Positions 8,965 through 17,370 of a stretch of 64,000 nucleotides of DNA are shown one piece after another; position 1 is the stretch's first letter, and each line of letters starts with the position of its first letter. The notes below the pieces were generated by a model. It was not told the origin of the DNA, searched no databases, and saw only the letters and a program-made list of their open reading frames with translations. Both the position numbers and the translations under genes were made by a program. This DNA comes from Roseateles sp. (GTDB taxonomy: Bacteria > Pseudomonadota > Gammaproteobacteria > Burkholderiales > Burkholderiaceae_C). The stretch spans positions 1 through 64,000 of the forward strand of contig JAFALK010000028.1 in assembly GCA_019234295.1 (NCBI GenBank). The letters run 5' to 3'.

Positions 8965-10209
8965 ATGCCGCGCCGCCTCACCGCCCTCCTGTTGTGCGTT
9001 CTCTTGCTTGCCGCTTGCGAGCGCACCACCCAGCCGGAGCGCGCCATCGACGCCGCGTGGCATCGCGAGGCCATGGCGAAGCTGCTCGAGCACTGGCTGC
9101 AAGTCAGCCCCAACCCCTCGGGCCTGTTTCGCACCGCAATCAGCCGCGACTGGAAGGCCGAAGGCGGCCAGGGTCCGGCGCGCCTGGAGCTCACTATGCA
9201 GGGCCGCATGATCTATTCCATGGCCATGGGCTACGAGCTCACGCGAGACCCTCGCTATCTCCAGGCCGCACGGCGCGGCACCGACTTCCTCCTCGAGCAT
9301 TTCCATGACCCCGTGCAGGGCGGCTTCTTCAACGTGGTGTCGGAGGATGGCCAGGTCGTCGCCGATCGCAAGCGCGCCTATGGCCAGGCCTTTGCGCTTC
9401 TGGCGCTCTCGCACATGGCGCGCATCACCGGCGAAGCCCGCTACCGCCAGGCGGCCCAGCAGGCCTGGCAGGAGATCTCGGGCGGCATGCGCGACGCCCA
9501 GGGCGGCCTGGTCGAGGTGACGACGCGCAGCTTCGTGCCCGAGTCGAAGAACCGCACGCAGAACCCGGTCATGCACATGTTCGAGGCGCTGCTCGCGCTC
9601 GGACAGGTCACGGACGACCCCGGCGTCAAGAAGGACACGCGCGCGCTTGGCGACTTCGTCGTCAACCGGCTCATGCAGGGCCTGCCCGACGGCAGCGCCT
9701 ATATCCCCGAGTGGTACGACGAAGGCTGGAAGCCCCTGCCCACGCACGAGGCGGGCGGCTATGTGGAAGTCGGCCATCAGTTCGAATGGGTACACCTGCT
9801 CTACTCGGCCCAGGCTCAGGGCGTCTCCGACATCTACGGTCCGGTGGCCGAGCGGCTGCTGCTGTACGCGCTCAGGCAGGGCTACGACGAGATTGACGGC
9901 GGAGCCTTCGAGCGCATCTACTCCGACGGCATGGAGCGGGGGAAGGTTTATTGGCAGCAGCTTGAATGCCTGCACGGCCTGATCGCTGCGGCCGGCGCCG
10001 AGCCGCGCCCGGATCTGTGGCGCCGCATGGACCAGACGCTCGGCTTGGTGCGCGCGCAGTTCATGGACAGTCAGCATGGCGGCTGGTGGGACCGCGCCTG
10101 CCCGCGCGGCGGCTGCGACGGAAAGCAGCCCGAGCCGTATCACATGGCGAGCCTTCACGCTGCGGCGCTGAAAGCGGCTGGCGCTGCCTCCGCGCCCCGC
10201 GCGCGCTGA
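8965..10209 (+). CDS. AGE-family (N-acylglucosamine 2-epimerase/mannose isomerase fold) lipoprotein
   Basis: 414 residues. It opens with a lipoprotein signal, MPRRLTALLLCVLLLAAC, with lipobox LAAC and the predicted lipidated Cys at residue 18. The rest is an (alpha/alpha)6-barrel of the AGE superfamily (EGGQGPARLELTMQGRMIY, GFFNVVSEDG, KNRTQNPVMHMFEALLAL, GHQFEWVHLLY, YWQQLECLHGLI), with Arg and His positions typical of sugar epimerases/isomerases. A lipid-anchored, non-cytoplasmic AGE protein is unusual, as the known enzymes are cytosolic. It may act on a periplasmic glycan or free sugar; the substrate is unknown. It starts 10 bp after the acyl-CoA dehydrogenase and faces the DUF3293 gene with 12 bp between them. 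Confidence 0.8.
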   Translation: MPRRLTALLLCVLLLAACERTTQPERAIDAAWHREAMAKLLEHWLQVSPNPSGLFRTAISRDWKAEGGQGPARLELTMQGRMIYSMAMGYELTRDPRYLQAARRGTDFLLEHFHDPVQGGFFNVVSEDGQVVADRKRAYGQAFALLALSHMARITGEARYRQAAQQAWQEISGGMRDAQGGLVEVTTRSFVPESKNRTQNPVMHMFEALLALGQVTDDPGVKKDTRALGDFVVNRLMQGLPDGSAYIPEWYDEGWKPLPTHEAGGYVEVGHQFEWVHLLYSAQAQGVSDIYGPVAERLLLYALRQGYDEIDGGAFERIYSDGMERGKVYWQQLECLHGLIAAAGAEPRPDLWRRMDQTLGLVRAQFMDSQHGGWWDRACPRGGCDGKQPEPYHMASLHAAALKAAGAASAPRAR

Positions 10210-10221
10210 GCGGCCGGCCCG

Positions 10222-10695
10222 TCAAGCCTCGGTCGACGGCGCCGTGACCTCGGGATGCCAGAGCAGGCGGCAACCGCGGGCATCGGCGACGACGGCCGCG
10301 AACTGCTCGTACTCGCGCAGCCATTCGCCGGCCAACGCCTCGGCCAAGTCCAGCACGCACAGGCCCGGCTCGGGCGTCCAAAGACCCGAAGGGTCACAGC
10401 CGCGCGCGGGCAGGTGGCGCAAGCCCGCGGCGTCCACCGCCCGCCTCAGCTGCTGGAGCCGGGCCAGGTTGACGGGCTCAGGGAGTTCGCGGCTGAAAGG
10501 ATTCCAGGCCGTGATCAGGGTGGCGCTGTGCGCACCTCGGTGTTGCAGCCAGCTCAGCGGCACGGCGGCGCCGATGCGCAGGACGAGGGGATCATCGCCG
10601 GCCACTTCGTAGAGCGCGTTGCGATAGGACGCCTCCAGGGAGAGCGTGGGCCGGGGCGGTTTCGGTTTTTCGGTCATCTCGGTCATCTCGGTCAT
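10222..10695 (-). CDS. DUF3293 domain-containing protein
   Basis: 157 residues resembling the DUF3293 family: ITAWNPFSREL with following Asn-Leu-x-Arg-Leu, a central GCDPSGLWTPEPGL segment and a C-terminal WHPEVT. The function of the family is unknown. The N-terminus is MTEMTEMTEK, coded by three copies of a 9-bp repeat, so there are three successive possible ATG starts at 10695, 10686 and 10677, each 9 bp apart. It is divergent from the LuxR regulator; if that gene uses an upstream ATG the two would overlap. Confidence 0.7.
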   Translation of the reverse strand: MTEMTEMTEKPKPPRPTLSLEASYRNALYEVAGDDPLVLRIGAAVPLSWLQHRGAHSATLITAWNPFSRELPEPVNLARLQQLRRAVDAAGLRHLPARGCDPSGLWTPEPGLCVLDLAEALAGEWLREYEQFAAVVADARGCRLLWHPEVTAPSTEA

Positions 10696-10698
10696 CTC
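10672..10698 (-). repeat. 9-bp tandem repeat (ggtcatctc x3) containing three start codons
   Basis: Perfect copies at 10672-10680, 10681-10689 and 10690-10698. Read on the minus strand each unit supplies one ATG preceded by GAG. Change in copy number would not alter frame but would change the number and spacing of starts. Confidence 0.9.
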
Positions 10699-10753
10699 GG
10701 ACTATCGTTGCACTGGACTAGGATACGAAGCACCCCCCTCCCATCCAAGCACT

Positions 10754-13435
10754 TTGACCGCATTCCAGCCTGCCCCTGATCTGTTGCTCAAGGTGACGCC
10801 ACCGCGCGTGTCCAGGCAGCTGTTGACGCGCCAGGCCTTGGCGGCGGGCAGGCCCTGGCTTCGCGAGACGCCAATCCTGCTGCTGCAGGCGCCCGCCGGC
10901 TTCGGCAAGACTTCCCTGCTGGCGCAGTGGCGGCTCGATCTGATCGCCCGCGGCACAGCCGTGGGCTGGTTCGCCTGCCAGCCGCATGACGATGGCGCGC
11001 GGCTGCTGCAGGGCCTGACGCTCGCGCTGCGCGGCGGCGCCGGCTGGCCCGGCTTCGGCCAGGCGCTGCTGGAAGATCTACTGGGCTCCACCCGCGAGCA
11101 GCCGCTCGAAGGCCTGACCCGCTGGCTGGCCGAACTCGCCCACCTGGCGACAAATGTCGTGCTCGTGATCGACGAGGCGGATCGCCTGCCAACCAGCACG
11201 CGCGAGTTGCTCGCCTACCTGCTGCACAATCAGCCGCCCAATCTGCGCTGCATCGTCGCGGCGCGCAGTGATTGCGATCTGGGCCTCGGCGACCTCATCG
11301 CCTACGGTCAGGCCCGCACGCTCGGGCCGGCTGAGCTGCGCTTCTCCCTGGAAGAGACCCTCGCCCTGATGCGCCTGCTGGCCAGCGGCGAGGCCGACCT
11401 GGACCTCGCCGCTCAGCTGCACGAACTCTGCGAAGGATGGCCGCTGGGCCTGCAGCTGCTGCTGGCACCCGCCGCCGCGGGAGCGGACCTGCGCAGCCTG
11501 CGCGAGCGGCACGACGATTTCGGTACCGGCCAGAGCCCGCAGCGCGAGCGCCTGCTCGAGCTGCTGCTGCGCCAGCTCTCCAGCGAAGACCTGCGCCTGC
11601 TCGAAGACGGCTCCATCGTCGACCACCTCCATCCCGCGCTGTGCCGCCGGCTCAGCGGCGCCGAGGACGCCCCCGCGCGCCTGGCCAGGCTGGCGCGCGA
11701 CACGCCGCTGCTGAGCCAGGCCGAGCAGGGCGAGTGGCTGCGCCTGCACGCGCTGGCGCGCGAGCAACTGCGCGAGCACGTGCAGCAGCGCCCGGTGGCC
11801 GAACGCGCCGCGCTGCATGCACGCGCGGCCGCCTGGTTCCTGGAGCAGGGCCAGCTCGAGGCTGCGGCCCGCCACGCCTGGCAGGCCGGCGAACGTACCC
11901 AGGCCCTGGATCTGGCCGAGCGCAGTCTTTACGAGGCGCTGACCCAGCGCGGCCGCCAGGGCGAAGTGCGCGAGTGGTTGGACCGCCTGCCGCCCGAGGC
12001 GCTAGAGCAGCGGCCCCGACTGCAGCTGGCCGCCGCCTGGTCGCTGGCCACCAGCGAGCGTCATGCCGAGGCCGGCGAGCGTGTCGAACGCCTGCTGGCC
12101 GGCGGCGGCGCCGATGCCGCCCTGCGCTGCGAATGCGCCCTGGTGCTTGGCAGCGCTGCCATCTTCGCCGACGACCCCGACCGCTTCCTCGCCCTGCACG
12201 ATCCCTGGGTCGAGAAGCCGCCCCTGAGCGACCCGATGCTGCTGGCCGTGCACGCCAACCGCAACGCCTTCCGCGCCTTGCTGCTGGGCCAACCGGCCGC
12301 AGCCCGCCAGAGCCTGCCTTCGGGCGGCGGCCAGGGTCTGCGCTATGTGGGCTTCTGGGCCGATCTGATCCAGGGCCTGTCCTATGTGTGGGAGGGCCAG
12401 GTTCGGCTTGCCGAGGCGCAGCTGCAGCCCTCGCTCGCCCGCGCCGAATCGCAGCTCGGGCGGCGCAGCCCCTTCGCCTGCATGCAAGCCGTGCTGCTGG
12501 CAAGCTGCCTGTGGGAGCAGGGGCGCCCCGAGGAGGCCGAGGCGCTGCTCGCGCACCGGCTCGACGTGATCGAGCGCAGCGGATTGCCCGACATCGTCAT
12601 GCTCGCCTATCGCACCCTGGCCCGAATGGCCTCGGCCGCAGGCGTCGAGCACCGTGCTCTGGAACTTCTCGCCGCCCTGGGCGCCGTGGGCGCCGCGCGC
12701 GGGCTGCCCCGCCTCATCATTGTCAGCCTGGCCGAGCAGCTTCGGCTGCACGCGAGCCACTACCGCGGGGAGACCTGCAAGGTCCTGCTCGAACAACTCG
12801 AGGCGACCGTGCGCGAGCACGAGCGCACCTGCGGACCGATCTGGCAACGCGGCGTGCGCATGCAACTGGCACTGGCGCGCGGCCACGCGGCCCTGGCCGC
12901 CCGCGAGTGGCGGGCGGCGATCGGAGCGCTTGAGCAGGCCGCCGGCGGCGCCCAGACCCTGCACCTTCAGCGCTTTCGCATCGAGGCCCTGGGCCTGCGC
13001 GCCTTCGCCCTGGACCGCTGCAGCGAGCGCGACGCCCTGCCCCTGATGCAGGAGGTGCTGGGGCTGGCGGCAAGCCTGGGCTTGCAGCGAGTGTTTTCCG
13101 ACGCACACCCGGACCTCGGCAACTGGGCCAGCCAGGCCAACCCGCCCGAGGCAGTTGCGGTGCTGCGGCCCTCGGCGACACCCCCGGCGGGCGCCACGCC
13201 CGCGCCGGCCCGGGCCGGCGCGGCCAACGTCACCGCCCTCACGCCCAAGGAGCGCGAGGTGCTGGAACTGCTCGGTCGCAACCTCTCCAACAAGGAAGTG
13301 GCGCTGGCGCTTCAAGTGGGCGAAGAAACCGTCAAGTGGCATGTGAAGAATCTCTTCTCCAAGCTCGACGCCGGCACCCGCAAACAAGCCGTGGCGCGGG
13401 CGCGCATCCTCGGAATCCTGCCCCCGCTTGTCTAG
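10754..13435 (+). CDS. MalT-like LuxR-family ATP-dependent transcriptional regulator
   Basis: 893 residues from the proposed TTG start. Order: short lead, STAND/NB-ARC-type ATPase with Walker A APAGFGKT at 46-53 and VLVIDEADRL, a long helical region with TPR-like repeats, and a C-terminal LuxR HTH (LTPKEREVLELL, LSNKEVALAL, ETVKWHVKNLFSKL). Proteins of this build are signal-responsive activators. TTG 10754 is preferred because the family normally begins just before a TPPRVSRQLLTR-like segment; an ATG at 10646 would overlap the DUF3293 gene. It lies 115 bp upstream of the BKACE gene, which it probably controls. A close paralogue is cut by the right edge of the window. Confidence 0.85.
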   Translation: MTAFQPAPDLLLKVTPPRVSRQLLTRQALAAGRPWLRETPILLLQAPAGFGKTSLLAQWRLDLIARGTAVGWFACQPHDDGARLLQGLTLALRGGAGWPGFGQALLEDLLGSTREQPLEGLTRWLAELAHLATNVVLVIDEADRLPTSTRELLAYLLHNQPPNLRCIVAARSDCDLGLGDLIAYGQARTLGPAELRFSLEETLALMRLLASGEADLDLAAQLHELCEGWPLGLQLLLAPAAAGADLRSLRERHDDFGTGQSPQRERLLELLLRQLSSEDLRLLEDGSIVDHLHPALCRRLSGAEDAPARLARLARDTPLLSQAEQGEWLRLHALAREQLREHVQQRPVAERAALHARAAAWFLEQGQLEAAARHAWQAGERTQALDLAERSLYEALTQRGRQGEVREWLDRLPPEALEQRPRLQLAAAWSLATSERHAEAGERVERLLAGGGADAALRCECALVLGSAAIFADDPDRFLALHDPWVEKPPLSDPMLLAVHANRNAFRALLLGQPAAARQSLPSGGGQGLRYVGFWADLIQGLSYVWEGQVRLAEAQLQPSLARAESQLGRRSPFACMQAVLLASCLWEQGRPEEAEALLAHRLDVIERSGLPDIVMLAYRTLARMASAAGVEHRALELLAALGAVGAARGLPRLIIVSLAEQLRLHASHYRGETCKVLLEQLEATVREHERTCGPIWQRGVRMQLALARGHAALAAREWRAAIGALEQAAGGAQTLHLQRFRIEALGLRAFALDRCSERDALPLMQEVLGLAASLGLQRVFSDAHPDLGNWASQANPPEAVAVLRPSATPPAGATPAPARAGAANVTALTPKEREVLELLGRNLSNKEVALALQVGEETVKWHVKNLFSKLDAGTRKQAVARARILGILPPLV

Positions 13436-13453
13436 GGTCTTGTGGGCGGCCGA

Positions 13454-13473
13454 CCCCCTCTGCAATGGGGGGG
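13454..13473. promoter_or_regulatory. G/C-run palindrome CCCCCTCT-N4-TGGGGGG, candidate operator
   Basis: CCCCCTCT (13454-13461), GCAA, then TGGGGGGG, 78 bp upstream of the BKACE start. The same two half-elements with the same 4-bp spacing occur at 23835-23853 before the DUF1302/DUF1329/RND operon. The binding factor is unknown; the adjacent MalT-like LuxR protein is the obvious candidate, since MalT itself binds G-rich boxes. Confidence 0.5.
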
Positions 13474-13550
13474 AAATCACCCCTCCCGCTCCTTACTCTG
13501 CATGGCATCGGCCCCTCGGCCTCATCCCCTGCACTGACAAGGAGCACGCC

Positions 13551-14609
13551 ATGAACTTCCTCGACGGTTCCCTCTTCCCTGAGAACCAGGACAAGCTCGT
13601 CATCACCGCCGCGCCCTATGGCCCCGAATGGATTCCCTCCGATTTCCCCGAGGACATCCCGGTGACGATGGAGGCCCAGATCCAGAAGGCCGTGGACTGC
13701 TACAACGCCGGCGCCACCGTGCTGCATCTGCATGTGCGCGAGCTGGACGGCAAGGGCAGCAAGCGGCTGTCGATGTTCAACGAGCTGATTGCCGGCGTGC
13801 GCAAGGCCGTGCCGGAGATGATCATCCAGGTCGGCGGTTCGATCTCCTTCGCGCCCGAGAACGAGGGCGCGGCGGCCAAGTGGCTGTCCGACGACACGCG
13901 CCACATGCTGGCCGAACTCGACCCCAAGCCGGACCAGGTGACGGTGACTGTCAACACCACGCAGATGAACGTGCTCGAGCAGATGGAAGCGGCCGACATC
14001 GCCGGCACCTCGCTCGCCTTGCCCGAGAACTACCGTGCGTACACGGAGATGATTGTCCCGTCGCAGCCCAGCTTCATCGAGGAACACGTGCGGCGCCTGA
14101 CCAAGGCCGGCATCCAGAGCGCCTTCCAGTTCTACAACATCAACAGCTTCGAGACCGTCGAGCGGCTGATCCGCCGCGGCATCTACAAGGGTCCGCTGGT
14201 GTGCAACTGGGTCGCCATCGGCGGCGGCATGGACCAGCCGACGATCTACAGCCTCTCGAACTTCCTGCGCGCCATCCCTGACGGCACGATGCTGACGGTG
14301 GAGAGCAGTATGCGCAACGTGCTGCCGATCAACATGATGGGCATTGCCATGGGACTGCACGTGCGCTGCGGCATCGAGGACAACCTCTGGAACCAGTCGC
14401 GCACCGAGAAGATGACGACCGTGCAGCAGATCGAGCAGCTGGTGCGCGTCTCGCGCGAATTCGGCCGAGAGGTCGCCAACGCCAAGGAAGCACGCGAGAT
14501 CTGCAAGATCGGCGTGTTCTACGACACCGTGGAGGAGACCCTGGCTGCCAATGGCTTTGCGCCCAATCGCCGCGGTGCCCAGCAAGGCTTCCTGCACAAG
14601 GCCGCGTGA
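13551..14609 (+). CDS. BKACE family beta-keto acid cleavage enzyme (DUF849), copy 1
   Basis: 352 residues. BKACE enzymes (Kce-like, zinc TIM barrels) condense a beta-keto acid with acetyl-CoA to give a CoA ester and acetoacetate. The metal motif HxH is His59/His61 in VLHLHVRE, and the later zinc Glu lies in RCGIEDNLW. QVGGSISF and NWVAIGGG are also typical. A good AAGGAG ribosome site precedes ATG 13551. The following hydrolase overlaps by 4 bp (GTGA). Closely similar to copy 2 at 40.6 kb, which differs mainly in the 127-150 and 170-190 regions that may shape the substrate pocket. Substrate not evident. Confidence 0.88.
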   Translation: MNFLDGSLFPENQDKLVITAAPYGPEWIPSDFPEDIPVTMEAQIQKAVDCYNAGATVLHLHVRELDGKGSKRLSMFNELIAGVRKAVPEMIIQVGGSISFAPENEGAAAKWLSDDTRHMLAELDPKPDQVTVTVNTTQMNVLEQMEAADIAGTSLALPENYRAYTEMIVPSQPSFIEEHVRRLTKAGIQSAFQFYNINSFETVERLIRRGIYKGPLVCNWVAIGGGMDQPTIYSLSNFLRAIPDGTMLTVESSMRNVLPINMMGIAMGLHVRCGIEDNLWNQSRTEKMTTVQQIEQLVRVSREFGREVANAKEAREICKIGVFYDTVEETLAANGFAPNRRGAQQGFLHKAA

Positions 14610-15172
14610 GTCGGGCGATGGATGTCACTGTCCTGATCGTCCCGGGCCTGCGGGAGGACGTGCCCCAGCACTGGCAGCAACTGCTCGCGCCAAAGCTGCC
14701 TCAGGTGCTCAGCGTGCCGCCCATGGGGCGCGAGGATCTGGACTGCGCACGCCGCGTCGCGGCGATCGAGGAGGCCGCGCGTTCCATCATCGGCCCGCTC
14801 GTGATCGTGGCACACAGCGGCGGCTGCATCATGGTCGCGCACTGGGCGCAGCAGACCCAGCGCCCCGTCCTCGGCGCGCTGCTGGCCACGCCGCCGGACT
14901 TTGATCGCCCCCTGCCGGCCGGCTATCCGACCCTCGCGCAGCTGCAAGCCGGCGGCTGGCTGCCCGTGCCGCGCCAGCCGCTGCCATTTCGCTCCCTCGT
15001 TGCGGCCAGCCGCGACGACCCGCTGGGCAGCTTCATGCGCGTGAGCGCCCTGGCCCACGATTGGGGCAGCGAACTCGTGGACCTCGGCAAAGTTGGTCAC
15101 CTGAACCCGGCCTCGGGCTATGGCGACTGGCCAATGGCGACGGAGCTGATCGAGCGGCTGAGCAGCCACTGA
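14606..15172 (+). CDS. RBBP9/YdeN family alpha/beta hydrolase
   Basis: 188 residues, the family's usual size. The nucleophile elbow is AHSGG (Ser near residue 75), with a later Asp in ASRDDPLG and His in VGHLNPASGYGDWP completing the triad. Family members are small serine hydrolases of largely unknown substrate. The GTG start overlaps the BKACE stop by 4 bp (an ATG 12 bases further in is an alternative), indicating coupling. Its last 55 bases overlap, tail to tail, the end of the GGDEF/EAL gene on the other strand. Confidence 0.85.
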   Translation: MSRAMDVTVLIVPGLREDVPQHWQQLLAPKLPQVLSVPPMGREDLDCARRVAAIEEAARSIIGPLVIVAHSGGCIMVAHWAQQTQRPVLGALLATPPDFDRPLPAGYPTLAQLQAGGWLPVPRQPLPFRSLVAASRDDPLGSFMRVSALAHDWGSELVDLGKVGHLNPASGYGDWPMATELIERLSSH

Positions 15173-17370
15173 TGCTCCAGCGCCCCGGCCTGCATCGGCC
15201 GGCCGAAGTGATAGCCCTGGCCGATGTCGCAGTTCTTCCTGCGCAGCAGCTCGGCCACCTCGGCCGACTCCACGCCCTCGGCCACGACCTTGAGCCCGAG
15301 ACCCTGGGCCAGGCCGATGGTCCAGCGCACGATCAGGCGATTGGCTGCGTCGCCGATCAAGTCGGTGGTGAAGCTCTTGTCGATCTTGAGCACGTCCACC
15401 GGCAACTTTTTCAGATACCCCAACGAGGCATAGCCGCTGCCGAAATCGTCGATGGACAGGCGCACGCCCAGGGCGCGCAGCTCGCTCAGGCGCGCCAGAG
15501 CGGTCTCGGGGTTGCGCATCAGCGCGCCCTCGGTGACTTCCATCTCGAGCAGCTCGGGAGCCACACCGTGTAGCTGCAGCAGCTCCTGCGTGCGGGTCAC
15601 GAAGGCGGCGTTCATCAAGTTGTTGACGCTGACGTTGACGGCCACCGGCACGCGCCAACCTGCGGCGAGCCATTGCGCGCACTGGCGCAGCGCCAGGCAC
15701 AGCACCTGCTCGGTGAAGGGATGGACCAGCTCACAGGTCTCGGCCAGGGGCACGAATTCGGCTGGCGAAACGAAGCCGTGCTGCGGATGCTGCCAGCGCG
15801 CCAGGGCCTCCACGCCGCACAGCTGCCCCGTGGCCAGCTCGACCTTGGGCTGGTAAACCAGAGAGAGCCCTTCATGGCGCAGCGCCTGCGCCAGATCCAC
15901 CTTGAGCGCGAGCAACTGCGTGCTGAAGCGTTCCTGGGACGGCGCGTAGCGCAGCTGCTGCAGACGCGTGCGCCGTGCCGCGTGCATGGCAATGTCTGCA
16001 AGGCGCAGCAGCTCGCGCGAATCCGTGCCGTCCTCGGGGTGCAAGGCCACGCCGGTGCTGGCGCTCAACTGCAGGGCGATGCCGTCCACGACGATGGCCG
16101 AGGCCAGGGCCTCACGGGCGACGAGGCAGGCTTGCTCGACCTCCTCCATGCCGTCGCCGAGCGGCAGGCTGACGGCGAACTCGCTGCCGCCCACGCGCGC
16201 CAGCGTGCAGCGCTTCGCGTCGAAATGCGCCTGCAGGCGTTCTGCCACGGCCGCGATCGCAGCATCGCCCACACGATGGCCGAGTGTGCCGGTGATCTCG
16301 TTGAACTGATTGATACCGATCAACAGCACGGCGAAGCGGCCCAGTCGTTCGCCTTGCACACTGCGCTGCAGCGCGCGCTCGAAGGTGCTGCGGTTGAGAA
16401 GGCCGGTGACGTCGTCGTGGCTGGACAGGTATTGCTGCCGGCGCATGTAGGCACGCTCGGCGCGGCGCGCGCGCAGCAGGCGCAGGCCCAGGAAGGCGAT
16501 GCTGGCCGTGGCCACGAGCAGCAGGGCCAGCGGAGCGGCGGCGCGGGCGCGCCAGGCATCGTCCACCATGCGCCGCGGCACGCCCACCGCGGCGATGAAG
16601 GGCTGCCCGAGCGCACGCGAGTAGCCAAACAGCGTGGGCTCGCCGCTCAGGCGCGCGGCGGCCTCAAAGGTGCCGCGTTCACCTTGCAAGAAGCGCTCGT
16701 TGACCGGGCGCGCGTCGCAGCTGATTTCGCGGCGGCCGGCGTCGTACTGAAAAAGGCGCTGTCCGCTCGGCGTCGCGAATCCCACATAGGCGCCGGCCAC
16801 CATGCGCACGCTGTCTTGCGTACCCAGCAGCGCCCGCACGGCGACCAGGGCCACCACGCGCCGTCCCTGCCCCTGCATGATCAGGGGCAGGCACCAGTCC
16901 CGGCAGTTCGCCGAGCGCAGGGCCGGCAGGAACTGGAAGGGCTGCTCGGGAGAGGCGCGCACGCGCCGCTCGAGCTCGGCGTCTGTGATCTCGGCACCAT
17001 CGGACGCGACCATGACCAGGCCGTCGTCGGAGAGCACGCCCAGCGCGCTGGAGAGCGAGTCGTAGCGCATGGCCTGGCGCAGCGCGCGGATCTGCTGCGA
17101 GCGGCCGGGCGCATAGGTACCCACCAGATCGGCCTCCACACCGCGCAGGCTGAATTCGGATTGCTCCAGCAGGGCGCCCACATGGGCCCGCAGGCTCTCC
17201 GCCAGACGCAGCGTGTTCTCCTGCTCGACCTGAAGGGCCACGGAGCGGTCGTTGAGGATGCTCCAGAGTGGCAGCGCCACCAAGGCCAGCAAAGCCGTGC
17301 CCAGCAGCAAGGCCTGCGAGGTCCGCAGGCGCTGCCAGGAGTCGGTGAACGAATCGCTAGCCGACCACAC
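15118..17370 (-). CDS. Membrane GGDEF-EAL cyclic-di-GMP protein with periplasmic sensor
   Basis: 750 residues: TM1 about 18-40, periplasmic sensor to ~285 with a Cys pair in NCRDWC, TM2 ~286-307, GGDEF-like domain and EAL domain. The GGDEF signature is GGSEF (394-398), so cyclase activity is doubtful. The EAL domain looks intact (Glu521-Ala-Leu, later EVTEG and DDFGSGYASL, and Lys in LKIDKSF), so phosphodiesterase activity is likely. Its start overlaps the RND transporter gene by 14 bp, making it the last gene of the DUF1302-DUF1329-YCF48-RND operon and suggesting that c-di-GMP level is tied to that envelope system. Its end overlaps the hydrolase gene by 55 bp. Confidence 0.9.
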   Translation of the reverse strand: MWSASDSFTDSWQRLRTSQALLLGTALLALVALPLWSILNDRSVALQVEQENTLRLAESLRAHVGALLEQSEFSLRGVEADLVGTYAPGRSQQIRALRQAMRYDSLSSALGVLSDDGLVMVASDGAEITDAELERRVRASPEQPFQFLPALRSANCRDWCLPLIMQGQGRRVVALVAVRALLGTQDSVRMVAGAYVGFATPSGQRLFQYDAGRREISCDARPVNERFLQGERGTFEAAARLSGEPTLFGYSRALGQPFIAAVGVPRRMVDDAWRARAAAPLALLLVATASIAFLGLRLLRARRAERAYMRRQQYLSSHDDVTGLLNRSTFERALQRSVQGERLGRFAVLLIGINQFNEITGTLGHRVGDAAIAAVAERLQAHFDAKRCTLARVGGSEFAVSLPLGDGMEEVEQACLVAREALASAIVVDGIALQLSASTGVALHPEDGTDSRELLRLADIAMHAARRTRLQQLRYAPSQERFSTQLLALKVDLAQALRHEGLSLVYQPKVELATGQLCGVEALARWQHPQHGFVSPAEFVPLAETCELVHPFTEQVLCLALRQCAQWLAAGWRVPVAVNVSVNNLMNAAFVTRTQELLQLHGVAPELLEMEVTEGALMRNPETALARLSELRALGVRLSIDDFGSGYASLGYLKKLPVDVLKIDKSFTTDLIGDAANRLIVRWTIGLAQGLGLKVVAEGVESAEVAELLRRKNCDIGQGYHFGRPMQAGALEHQWLLSRSISSVAIGQSP

